Source: CAXXOK01 sp964640955
Lineage (GTDB): Bacteria; Bacillota; Clostridia; Christensenellales; Aristaeellaceae
Direction: 5' to 3'
DNA: 64,000 bases
NCBI GenBank assembly: GCA_964640955.1
Contig: CAZXJI010000004.1
Location: 62,001-126,000, forward strand
Within the stretch, counting starts at the first letter, position 1; every line of letters starts with the position of its first letter. Below, piece by piece: positions 42,710-49,974 of the stretch. Below the pieces are notes generated by a model that searched no databases, was not told where the DNA came from, and worked only from the letters and a program-made list of their open reading frames with translations. A program made the translations under genes and the position numbers.

Positions 42710-43153
42710 ATGCAACAGGTGATCGACAACAAGCTATACGATACCGAGACGGCAAAGCCGTTAGGCAACTGGCAGCGCGGTTATAGCTCTGAGCGAGGGT
42801 ACATCTCCGAAACGCTTTACATCACCGAGTCGGGGGATTACTTCCTGTACGGCGAGGGTGGTTCGCGTTCCCGCTATGCCAAGCGCGTAGCGCCCAATAC
42901 CTGGGGCTACGGCGAGCGCATCCTCCCCTTCTCCAACGAAGAGGCCAACGCCTGGGCGGAGAACCACCTGACGGAGGCTGATTTCTACGCGGCCCAGAAG
43001 GAAGTGGCCTATAAAGGCTGCCTGACTCCGATGATGATCCGTCTGCAATGCGCCACGGCCGATAAGCTTAAGAAGATGGCCGCGGAGCAGGGCCGGAAGG
43101 CTTCCGAACTGGCGGAAGAGATGATCTGCCAGGAGCTGGAGAACAAGTCCTGA
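42710..43153 (+). CDS. Small protein with C-terminal ribbon-helix-helix-like segment
   Basis: The 147-residue protein is preceded by AGGAGG, 139 bp after the reductase gene. Residues 1-95 (IDNKLYDTETAK, ETLYITESGDYFLYGEGG) resemble a short domain seen in proteins carried by plasmids and integrative elements of Firmicutes. Residues 104-145 (MMIRLQCATADKLKKMAAE to AEEMICQEL) have the strand-helix-helix pattern of a CopG/Arc-type DNA-binding fold. A role in regulation is possible. No function is established, and association with the sulfur operon may be by readthrough only. Confidence 0.7.
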   Translation: MQQVIDNKLYDTETAKPLGNWQRGYSSERGYISETLYITESGDYFLYGEGGSRSRYAKRVAPNTWGYGERILPFSNEEANAWAENHLTEADFYAAQKEVAYKGCLTPMMIRLQCATADKLKKMAAEQGRKASELAEEMICQELENKS

Positions 43154-43193
43154 TCGCAAGTCTCCTCACGCTTTCCAGAGCCATACCGGTTTA

Positions 43194-43234
43194 CGCGCCC
43201 CGTCCGCTTCGCTGCGGACGGGGCGCGCTCTTTT
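43194..43234 (+). terminator. Intrinsic terminator of the sulfur operon
   Basis: A perfect 14-bp stem, CGCGCCCCGTCCGC (43194-43207) with its complement (43214-43227), is followed by CTCTTTT. It lies 40 bp after the RHH-like gene. Confidence 0.88.
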
Positions 43235-43342
43235 GGGATTGATCGATTGTCTTTCAACGACGGTCGTCGCGGTCGCGACGCCTTCGTTCCCGGTATGACC
43301 GAATTTCAGGATTACAGGAGTTCAATCATCGAACAGGCCCAA

Positions 43343-44608
43343 CTAGACGCCCGCCGCTTTGCGCATCTCCCGCGCCTTCTCTTCCGTGATCGCGTGGTCG
43401 CTGTAGCGCGCCTCGTCGTACAGGTCGGCCAGCGTCCGCGCGGCGGCGGGGTCCAGCCCCAGCTCCCCGCCGGCGAGCGCCTCCCGCGCGGTCGTGGCGG
43501 GGGTCACGTCCCCGTTCTTGGTCAACAGCAGGGCATACACGCGCCGTACCTTCTCCCGCGCGTTCAGCCTGCCCCAGGCGGGCGGGGCGACGCGGCGGGC
43601 GTACTGCTTCCACCTTTCTTTCATGGAGCGGCCGACCTCGCTCCAGTCGAACAGGGTCTCGGAGCGGTCCTCGTATCCCTCGCCGATCCTTCGGGAATAC
43701 CATTGCATTCGTTCCCAGAGCTTCCGAAGCCAGACGCGCATCTTTTTGGCGATCTTGCAGATCAGCCACACCGCCACGATCACGAGGCCGACGATCGCCG
43801 CCACGGTCACGATCTTCTCCATGATCTGCGCAAACGCGCTCGGTTCGGAAACCTCTTCGCCCAGCTGCAGCGCGCCGCCCCCGGCGGCTTCGTCCGACGT
43901 CTGGGAAGAAGTGACCGTAAGCAAGCCGGCGATGAACTTCATCACGTCGAACGCCGCGCGCACCAGCCACAGCGCCGCCGCTTTCACCGACGCCGCGACG
44001 ACGTCGAGATTGGCGATGGGGATGGCCGCGATGCAGAAAAACGACAACAGTCGGCGGTTATAGGCGATCAGGCCGTTCACGGTGCCCTTCCCCGCCGAAT
44101 CCGATACGGACATGCGATTTACATAGAATACGCACATCAGCAGATAGGCGCTGAAAAGCCACCCCAGGAGCGTTCCGGCGCTTTGGAAAGCGTCGGTTTT
44201 CGCGCAGATGAGCCCCGCGACGTGCAGCCCCACCCCGACGCCGACCAGCGAGGGCCGCCATTCCTCGCCCGGAGCGCGCGACGTGGCCGGCATATAGTAA
44301 AGCATCATCAGAAGCGACGGAAGGAAGAAGGCGGTGGCCGCGGGCCCGGAAGGGAGCAACAGCACGGCGTGCGCGGCGGCGGCCAGCACGACGGCGACGG
44401 CGAAAAGCGGCTTTCGCCCCCTGCCGCGCGCGAACCCCGCGCCGCAGGCCAACGCAAGGGAGAACAGCGGCAAAAGCGTGACGGTTCCCCCTCTCGCCCC
44501 CAGGAGCCCCGCGCCGGTCAGCACGTACAGCGGAGCCGCGCCCAGATACAGCATGACGGCGGAGCTCACCCTCAAAAGCCATGCGCGTTTGACAACGTTT
44601 CCGCTCAT
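43343..44608 (-). CDS. Membrane protein with C-terminal DUF4129-like domain
   Basis: The 421-residue protein has about six to seven helices in residues 10-220, another near 275-300, then a cytoplasmic C-terminus (LNAREKVRRVYALLLTKNGD to ITEEKAREMRKAAGV) that matches DUF4129. In many bacteria this domain ends a transglutaminase-like membrane protein in the MoxR-DUF58 operon. Here no transglutaminase Cys-His-Asp core is seen. The ATG at 44608 overlaps the DUF58 stop (ATGA). Function unknown. Confidence 0.72.
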   Translation of the reverse strand: MSGNVVKRAWLLRVSSAVMLYLGAAPLYVLTGAGLLGARGGTVTLLPLFSLALACGAGFARGRGRKPLFAVAVVLAAAAHAVLLLPSGPAATAFFLPSLLMMLYYMPATSRAPGEEWRPSLVGVGVGLHVAGLICAKTDAFQSAGTLLGWLFSAYLLMCVFYVNRMSVSDSAGKGTVNGLIAYNRRLLSFFCIAAIPIANLDVVAASVKAAALWLVRAAFDVMKFIAGLLTVTSSQTSDEAAGGGALQLGEEVSEPSAFAQIMEKIVTVAAIVGLVIVAVWLICKIAKKMRVWLRKLWERMQWYSRRIGEGYEDRSETLFDWSEVGRSMKERWKQYARRVAPPAWGRLNAREKVRRVYALLLTKNGDVTPATTAREALAGGELGLDPAAARTLADLYDEARYSDHAITEEKAREMRKAAGV

Positions 44609-45696
44609 GCCGCGCCCCCCTGCCTTGCCACGGGCCGCTCCATCAGCTGAAGCATGACCGTGTTGCCTCGCAGGCGCAGTTCTCGGATGCGCCGCTCCAG
44701 CAGTTCGCTGTCGTACACCGACAGGATCAGCATATCGATGCCTGTGTAAGCGCACAGGCTGTCCAGCAGCGCAAGGATCGTGCGCGTGTGTTTGACCGTC
44801 AGGTGAGCCATGGCGGACAAAAGCTCCGTCTCCCGCGTACCGGAGCGCGACGGCAGCAATACGGCCGGCTCGGTGCCGCCGTCCAGCGGGATGTTGGCGG
44901 CGAAGCCCGCGTCGACCCCCACGCGCACCGCGTTCACGCACAGGCTCGCCGCGATGGAAATCATGGTTTCCACGGTTTCCTGTTCGTATTCCATCAGGTC
45001 GCCCCACTGGTGCTCGGACATCTGCGCGTTGATCACTACCATCAGCCGCGGGTCGGCCGTCTGGTCGTGTACCTTCACCTGCAGCCTTCCCGTGCGCGCG
45101 GTGGCTCGCCAGTGGATGTCGCCGGGGTCGTCCCCCGCGGCATACGGCCGTATCCCGCCGATCCACACCGGGTCGGGGACAATCCAGCGCTTGACCATCC
45201 AGTCTCCCTGCCAGCGCGAGGAAGGTACCGGCAGGTCGCCGGTATCCAGGAGCCGCGGATAGACCTCGATCGCCGCGCCGGTATCCGTCTGCGTAACGGG
45301 CGCGGCCAACCCCAGCAGATCGCCGGCAACCAGCACGACCGAGCCCGCGCGGTAGTAACCGCGCTTGGCCAGGTACACCGTGTGCGTTCGGGTAATCTGC
45401 TGATAGGGACGCAGAAAGAAAATGCTTTTGTGGTAACGGTTTCCCGATATCTCGTTGGCCGTATCGGCATGAAAGCGCAGGTACGGGGAAATCTGCGATT
45501 CGGCTTTCACCCAGGGCACGGGCATCAGCTTGCGGTTTTGGATCACTTCGATCATCTGCACCGTTTCACCCTCGAAGGCGGCCGTGCGGGAAAAACGCCG
45601 CGCGTAGCCGAGGCGGCGGAAAGCGAAACGCTGCACAAGCCTGCCCTGTACGATAAAGAGCGCGGCTAAAACGATGAGCAGCAGAAAACCGTTCAT
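44605..45696 (-). CDS. DUF58 domain-containing protein
   Basis: The 363-residue protein has an N-terminal helix (LLLIVLAALFIV), a beta-rich middle and the DUF58 signature RPYAAGDDPGDIHWRATARTG. A vWA-like region with MVVINAQMSEHQWGD follows. DUF58 proteins partner with MoxR ATPases in envelope or assembly processes. It overlaps the MoxR gene by 4 bp (ATGA) and the DUF4129-like gene by 4 bp. Confidence 0.9.
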   Translation of the reverse strand: MNGFLLLIVLAALFIVQGRLVQRFAFRRLGYARRFSRTAAFEGETVQMIEVIQNRKLMPVPWVKAESQISPYLRFHADTANEISGNRYHKSIFFLRPYQQITRTHTVYLAKRGYYRAGSVVLVAGDLLGLAAPVTQTDTGAAIEVYPRLLDTGDLPVPSSRWQGDWMVKRWIVPDPVWIGGIRPYAAGDDPGDIHWRATARTGRLQVKVHDQTADPRLMVVINAQMSEHQWGDLMEYEQETVETMISIAASLCVNAVRVGVDAGFAANIPLDGGTEPAVLLPSRSGTRETELLSAMAHLTVKHTRTILALLDSLCAYTGIDMLILSVYDSELLERRIRELRLRGNTVMLQLMERPVARQGGAA

Positions 45697-46646
45697 CGCG
45701 TCCGTTCCTCCGTGGGTACGGGCACGGATTTGAGCGTTTCGCGGATCACTTCCTGCGCCGCGCCGCTACGGCCGTACATACCCCGCACTACGACGCGGTG
45801 GCTGAGCACCGGCACGGCCAGCGCCTTCACGTCGTCCGGCGTCGCGTAGTCGCGTTCGCGGATCAGCGCCAATGCCTGGCTTGCGCGCATCAGCGCCAGC
45901 ATCCCGCGCGGGCTTACGCCCAACTGCACCTGTTCGAAAACGCGGGTCTTTTCGCAAAGGGCGGCGATGTAGCCGAGCACCGGCTGGGACACCTGCACTT
46001 CGGGGAGCGCCGCCTGCGCCCGCAGCAGTTCCTCCCGTGCGATGACCGGCTGAAGCGTGGCGATCGGGTCGTCCGCCAGGAAGCGGTTCAGGATGGCGAG
46101 CGCTTCCTCCCCCGTGGGATAGCCCATGTTCAGTCTCATGATGAAGCGATCCAGCTGCGCCTCCGGCAGGGGGAACGTTCCCTGAATCTCCACGGGGTTT
46201 TGCGTGGCGATCACCAGAAAGGGCGCGTCCAGCTTGCGCGTTACGCCGCTGTCGGTGACCTGTCTTTCCTCCATGCATTCCAGCAGCGCCGACTGGGTGC
46301 GCGGCGTGGCGCGGTTGATTTCGTCGGCCAGCAGGATGTTGGTGAACACGGGCCCGGGCTGAAAGACGAACTCACCCGTGGCAGGCTGGTAGACGCTCAC
46401 GCCGGTGATATCGGAGGGCATCAGGTCGGGGGTAAACTGGATGCGGGAAAACCCGCAGTCCACCGACCGCGCAAGGCTGCGCGCCAGCACCGTTTTGCCG
46501 GTTCCCGGCACGTCCTCCAGAAGCACGTGGCCCCCGGCGACAAGCGCGGCCAGCAGCATCTCCAGCACGTCCCGCTTTCCGACGACGACCTTTTCGATGT
46601 TCTTTCGGACTTTTTCGGTTAATTGAGCTGCGGCAACGGTTTGCAT
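45693..46646 (-). CDS. MoxR family AAA+ ATPase
   Basis: The 317-residue protein has Walker A LEDVPGTGKTVLARSLA, Walker B LLADEINRA, the sensor/pore segment ATQNPVEIQGTFPLPEAQLDRF and the Arg finger region SPRGMLALMRASQA. MoxR ATPases act as chaperones that activate vWA-domain partners, here probably the DUF58 protein encoded next. ATG 46646 is chosen because AGGAAAG lies nine bases upstream; the longer frame to 46721 is not supported. Confidence 0.92.
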   Translation of the reverse strand: MQTVAAAQLTEKVRKNIEKVVVGKRDVLEMLLAALVAGGHVLLEDVPGTGKTVLARSLARSVDCGFSRIQFTPDLMPSDITGVSVYQPATGEFVFQPGPVFTNILLADEINRATPRTQSALLECMEERQVTDSGVTRKLDAPFLVIATQNPVEIQGTFPLPEAQLDRFIMRLNMGYPTGEEALAILNRFLADDPIATLQPVIAREELLRAQAALPEVQVSQPVLGYIAALCEKTRVFEQVQLGVSPRGMLALMRASQALALIRERDYATPDDVKALAVPVLSHRVVVRGMYGRSGAAQEVIRETLKSVPVPTEERTR

Positions 46647-47142
46647 ACGATCACGCTTTCCTGTGTATTCTATTGCTATCATAACATAATTCGCCCGTCC
46701 TTCCACCACAAAATGTTGCAAATTCTTTTGCCGTTGCGAACCCGAGCCCCAAACGTCCGTCTTCCCGCCGGCGCCTTCGCCAATACTAAGTCAAACCTTT
46801 AGCGCTCATTCGCTGCCATCGTCTTTTCGTCGTGGCCACGGCAAAAATGCTCGGCATCAAACCGGCGTTAATGATTCGAATTAGTAAAAAACCCGTTCCG
46901 CTTCCCGCGATCATGATGTTTCCATTACCGTCTTTCTGCTCTTTTTTCGGCAAAAAAGCTGGTCACAGCTTGTTCTTTTGCGGTATAATTTATACGCAAA
47001 GGCGATTCTTTCTTGACAGTCCGCCCATATTTTGCTACCGTACAGCCTGGACAGAATTCAGTTTATACGCCGTTGCCAAGCAGCGCGGGCACGCCGGGAA
47101 GGCGGGTGTTGCGCGCGATGAGGCGCGGATAAGGGAATTGAA
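46647..47142. other. 496-bp divergent intergenic region
   Basis: The region separates the MoxR operon (minus) from the diguanylate cyclase (plus). It is AT-richer than its flanks and has one good plus-strand promoter (47013-47041) and a TATAAT at 46984-46989. No ORF with a ribosome site, tRNA or strong hairpin was seen in it. Confidence 0.6.
47013..47041 (+). promoter_or_regulatory. Promoter of the diguanylate cyclase gene
   Basis: TTGACA (47013-47018), a 17-base spacer and TACCGT (47036-47041) lie about 100 bp ahead of the start. A TATAAT at 46984-46989 may mark a second start. Confidence 0.6.
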
Positions 47143-48684
47143 ATGATTGTTTATCATATCGTAAGCATCTACTTTTTCGTGATGATCCTTTCCGTCGTTT
47201 ATTGGGCTTCCATCATCCGCGTGCTGAACCGCACGTCGTATACGCAGATCGCCTCTCTTCTGAGCTTGGCGATATGCTTTTATATTTTCGGCTACACCAT
47301 GGAGCTGAACGCCGATACTCCGGAGCACATCCTGTTCTGGAACCGTTTCGAATACCTGGGCATCCCGTACGTGTCCGCGCTCTGGCTGACCGTCAGCCTG
47401 ATCTACACGGGCCATTTCCGGCGGCACAAGCTATTGCTGATTCTGGCGATCTACGTGGTTCCCGTCATCACGATGGTGCTGCGCTTCACCAACGACTGGC
47501 ATCACCTGTATTTCGCCAACATTTCTTACGTCCACTCTTTCGGCCAGCTTTTGCTGGTGCGCACCTTCGGTCCCTGGATGTACGTTCAGACCGTGCATTC
47601 CATGTCGATGATCTTCCTGTCCTTCGCGCTGTTCATACATGAATTCCGCCGCAATCAGGAACAGGCGCACGGCAAGATTCACCTGATCGCCGTCGCGACG
47701 GTCGTCGCCGCGGCCGGGCTGGTGATGGCCTACCTCCATCCCTTCGGCTTCGTACTCGATTATATGGCGGTCTGCCTGCCCTTTTCCTGCCTGATGGTCA
47801 TTATCGCCATTATCCGTTACGATTTTCTCGACGTCAAATCCCTCGCCCGCAGCAAATCGTTCGATTCCAATCAGGACGCGCTTTTGCTGATCAGCCGTTC
47901 TTCCCGGATCATCGATTACAATCGCGCGGCTCGCGTGCTGTTCGACAAGGCGTCCATCGACCTGTCCCAGAACAACCTCGCGGATGTTTTTTCCGAAACG
48001 CCCGCCATGTTTGACGCCCTTCAGGGCAAGGATACGAGCGTGGTGCAGCTTTCGCCGGACGGAGAAGCGCGCTTTTATGAAATCAGCACCGGCTGGGTGG
48101 GCAAACGCAGCGCCTCCCAGGCCAGCATGAAAACGATCCGCGACGTGACCGAGGCGTATAAACTCAACCAGAGTCTGCGCAAGCAGGCCATGATGGACGA
48201 GCTGAGCGGCCTGTACAACCGCAGGGCTTTCGTGCAGATGGGCAACGAGGTCATCTCGCAGGCGATCGCCCGGGGGGAACTCGTATGCCTGCTGATGATG
48301 GATCTGGATCACTTCAAGGCGATCAACGATCAATACGGGCACCAGACCGGCGATTTCGCCATCATGCGCATCAGCCGCATGCTCCACGCGAGCTTCATCG
48401 AGAACAGCCTGATCGCCCGCCTGGGCGGCGAAGAGTTCGGCGTGCTGCTCACGGGCTACACCGCCGCGCAGGTCACGGCGCTGGTCACCCGCTTCGTGGC
48501 GGCCGTTGCCGGGCAGAGCTATACCGATCAGGGCAAGACCTATCGCATGACCGTAAGCGTGGGCGTCGGGTATCTCCGCGACGCCGGCAAGGATCTCTAC
48601 GGCCTGATGCTCATGGCGGACAAGGCGCTCTACCGCGCCAAGGAGGCGGGCCGCAACCAGATGGTTCAGTACGACGAGCCTTAA
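47143..48684 (+). CDS. Membrane diguanylate cyclase with 7TM sensor and PAS domain
   Basis: The 513-residue protein has about seven helices in residues 5-225 resembling the histidine-kinase 7TM sensor. A PAS-like region lies near 235-340, followed by a GGDEF domain with the active-site GGEEF at 428-432 and a second signature DLDHFKAINDQYGH. The catalytic loop is intact, so it should make c-di-GMP from GTP. The inhibitory RxxD site five residues before GGEEF is absent, so product inhibition at the I-site is not expected. No EAL domain is present. It is transcribed alone. Confidence 0.93.
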   Translation: MIVYHIVSIYFFVMILSVVYWASIIRVLNRTSYTQIASLLSLAICFYIFGYTMELNADTPEHILFWNRFEYLGIPYVSALWLTVSLIYTGHFRRHKLLLILAIYVVPVITMVLRFTNDWHHLYFANISYVHSFGQLLLVRTFGPWMYVQTVHSMSMIFLSFALFIHEFRRNQEQAHGKIHLIAVATVVAAAGLVMAYLHPFGFVLDYMAVCLPFSCLMVIIAIIRYDFLDVKSLARSKSFDSNQDALLLISRSSRIIDYNRAARVLFDKASIDLSQNNLADVFSETPAMFDALQGKDTSVVQLSPDGEARFYEISTGWVGKRSASQASMKTIRDVTEAYKLNQSLRKQAMMDELSGLYNRRAFVQMGNEVISQAIARGELVCLLMMDLDHFKAINDQYGHQTGDFAIMRISRMLHASFIENSLIARLGGEEFGVLLTGYTAAQVTALVTRFVAAVAGQSYTDQGKTYRMTVSVGVGYLRDAGKDLYGLMLMADKALYRAKEAGRNQMVQYDEP

Positions 48685-48691
48685 TACCGCC

Positions 48692-48708
48692 GCCCGTTTA
48701 GGGCTTTT
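48692..48708 (+). terminator. Weak terminator of the diguanylate cyclase gene
   Basis: GCCC (48692-48695), loop, GGGC (48701-48704) followed by TTTT. The stem is short, but it sits eight bases after the stop codon. Confidence 0.4.
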
Positions 48709-48773
48709 CCACCCCCGTTTGCGGAGGGTTGCGGCCTGTCCGCTCTTTTTTTCGTCCAAAACGGCCGTGAAGG

Positions 48774-48802
48774 TTGACAATCGTCCAATCACATATTACT
48801 AT
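48774..48802 (+). promoter_or_regulatory. Strong promoter of the leader RNA and polyamine operon
   Basis: TTGACA (48774-48779), a 17-base spacer and TACTAT (48797-48802). Transcription should start near 48809, giving a leader of nearly 390 bases before speD. Confidence 0.75.
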
Positions 48803-48808
48803 ATACCT

Positions 48809-49171
48809 GTTTCCTGTCGCCGCGGCGGCAAGAACTTACTGACCCGTTTCCCTACCCGGGAAGCTACGGCCTTACGGACAGCCGGGTCAACTGCCGAGTG
48901 CGGAGGTTCTTCGCACGTTTGATTGCGCGAAAGCGCAAATTTTATGAGTTGGCTACTGAATAGCCAGTTGGTTACTGATAACCAAGTGTACTTGGGTACA
49001 CGCTTGTAAAACGGTCAAAAAGAGTAGTAAAAGTAAGTTCTTACTGTATAGACTCTGGATGGTCCCGGCGTGCGGGCGTCGAAACGGGCAACCGATACGG
49101 CTTGCCGTTGAGCATCAACCGCAGGATTTTACAAGATGTGCCTTGGTCGCAAAGGCGCGTCTTTTTATTTT
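48809..49171 (+). ncRNA. Long structured leader RNA upstream of speD, candidate riboswitch or ncRNA
   Basis: No protein-coding gene fits this stretch. A closing helix joins AAGAACTTACT (48830-48840) to AGTAAGTTCTT (49032-49042), 11 perfect base pairs. Inside are GACCCG/CGGGTC (48841-48846 with 48883-48888) enclosing a TTCCC/GGGAA hairpin, GTGCG/CGCAC (48898-48902 with 48912-48916), and TTGCGC-GAAA-GCGCAA (48923-48938) with a GNRA loop. Three consecutive hairpins follow at 48951-48965, 48968-48985 and 48986-49001. The 3' arm of the closing helix can instead fold on itself (AGTAA-GTTC-TTACT), so two exclusive states exist. A second folded part follows (49050-49130), then an intrinsic terminator 23 bp before the speD start. 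A large known ncRNA family (for example raiA-type) cannot be excluded without a covariance search. Confidence 0.7.
49134..49171 (+). terminator. Intrinsic terminator just before speD (attenuator)
   Basis: AGATGTGCCTT (49134-49144) pairs fully, with two G-U pairs, with AAGGCGCGTCT (49152-49162) and is followed by TTTTATTTT. It precedes the speD ribosome site (GGAGGG), so it either attenuates the operon or ends a separate RNA. Confidence 0.88.
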
Positions 49172-49194
49172 GCAAACACGCGGAGGGCTGCACC

Positions 49195-49974
49195 ATGGGA
49201 GAGAAATTGAAGCTGTACGGATTTAACAACTTAACCAAATCCCTGAGTTTCAACATCTACGACATCTGCTACGCCAAAACCGCGCGCGAGCAGCAGGACT
49301 ACGTGCGCTATATCAACGAGCAGTACAATTCCGAACGCCTCACCGCGATCCTGGAAAAGCTGACCGAGATGATCGGCGCCGTGGTACTCAACATTTCCCG
49401 GCAGGATTACGAACCGCAGGGCGCGAGCGTCACCTGCCTGATCGCCGAGGAAAAGATGGTTTCCAAGCGCGCCGGGGAAACGATGGTCGGGCACCTGGAC
49501 AAGAGCCACGTGACCGTGCACACCTACCCCGAATACCACCCGGAAACCTCCATCGCCACCTTCCGCGTGGACATCGACGTGGCCACCTGCGGAGAGATCA
49601 CCCCGCTTTCGACGCTGGATTTTCTGCTGGGCAGCTTCGACTCCGACATTATCACGCTGGATTACAAGGTGCGCGGCTTTACGCGCGACGTAAGCGGCAA
49701 AAAGCTGTTCATCGACCACGCCATCACGTCCATTCAGGACTATATCGACCGCAAAACCCTCCAGAAGTACGACGCGGTGGACATCAACGTCTATCAGGCG
49801 AACATCTTCCACACCAAGATGCTCATCAAGGACATCGAGCTGCAAAACTACCTGTTCAACGCCGACGTGTACGAGATTCGGCCGCAGGTGCGCCTGGATA
49901 TCGCCAACGCCCTGCGAAGGGAGATGCTGGAGATTTTCAGCGGAACCAACATTTTTCAGGAGGACACGCATTGA
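49195..49974 (+). CDS. speD: S-adenosylmethionine decarboxylase proenzyme (E. coli-type)
   Basis: The 259-residue length and sequence match the class of E. coli SpeD (about 264 residues). The self-cleavage site is in DKSHVTVHTYPEYHPE, where Ser104 becomes the pyruvoyl group. FRVDIDVATCGEI and the long C-terminal region are present. It makes decarboxylated AdoMet, the aminopropyl donor. ATG 49195 has GGAGGG upstream. The last base of its stop begins the next start (TGATG). It is the first gene of a six-gene polyamine operon controlled by the leader. Confidence 0.95.
   Translation: MGEKLKLYGFNNLTKSLSFNIYDICYAKTAREQQDYVRYINEQYNSERLTAILEKLTEMIGAVVLNISRQDYEPQGASVTCLIAEEKMVSKRAGETMVGHLDKSHVTVHTYPEYHPETSIATFRVDIDVATCGEITPLSTLDFLLGSFDSDIITLDYKVRGFTRDVSGKKLFIDHAITSIQDYIDRKTLQKYDAVDINVYQANIFHTKMLIKDIELQNYLFNADVYEIRPQVRLDIANALRREMLEIFSGTNIFQEDTH

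Noticed and set aside
49057..49080. T-box-like string (GGATGGTCCCGGCG) in the speD leader
   Set aside because: It matches only part of the T-box core and is not in the terminator stem; no specifier loop could be placed.
48685..49194. Small coding gene in the speD leader
   Set aside because: Short frames (for example 48719-48922) have no ribosome site and the sequence is dominated by hairpins.
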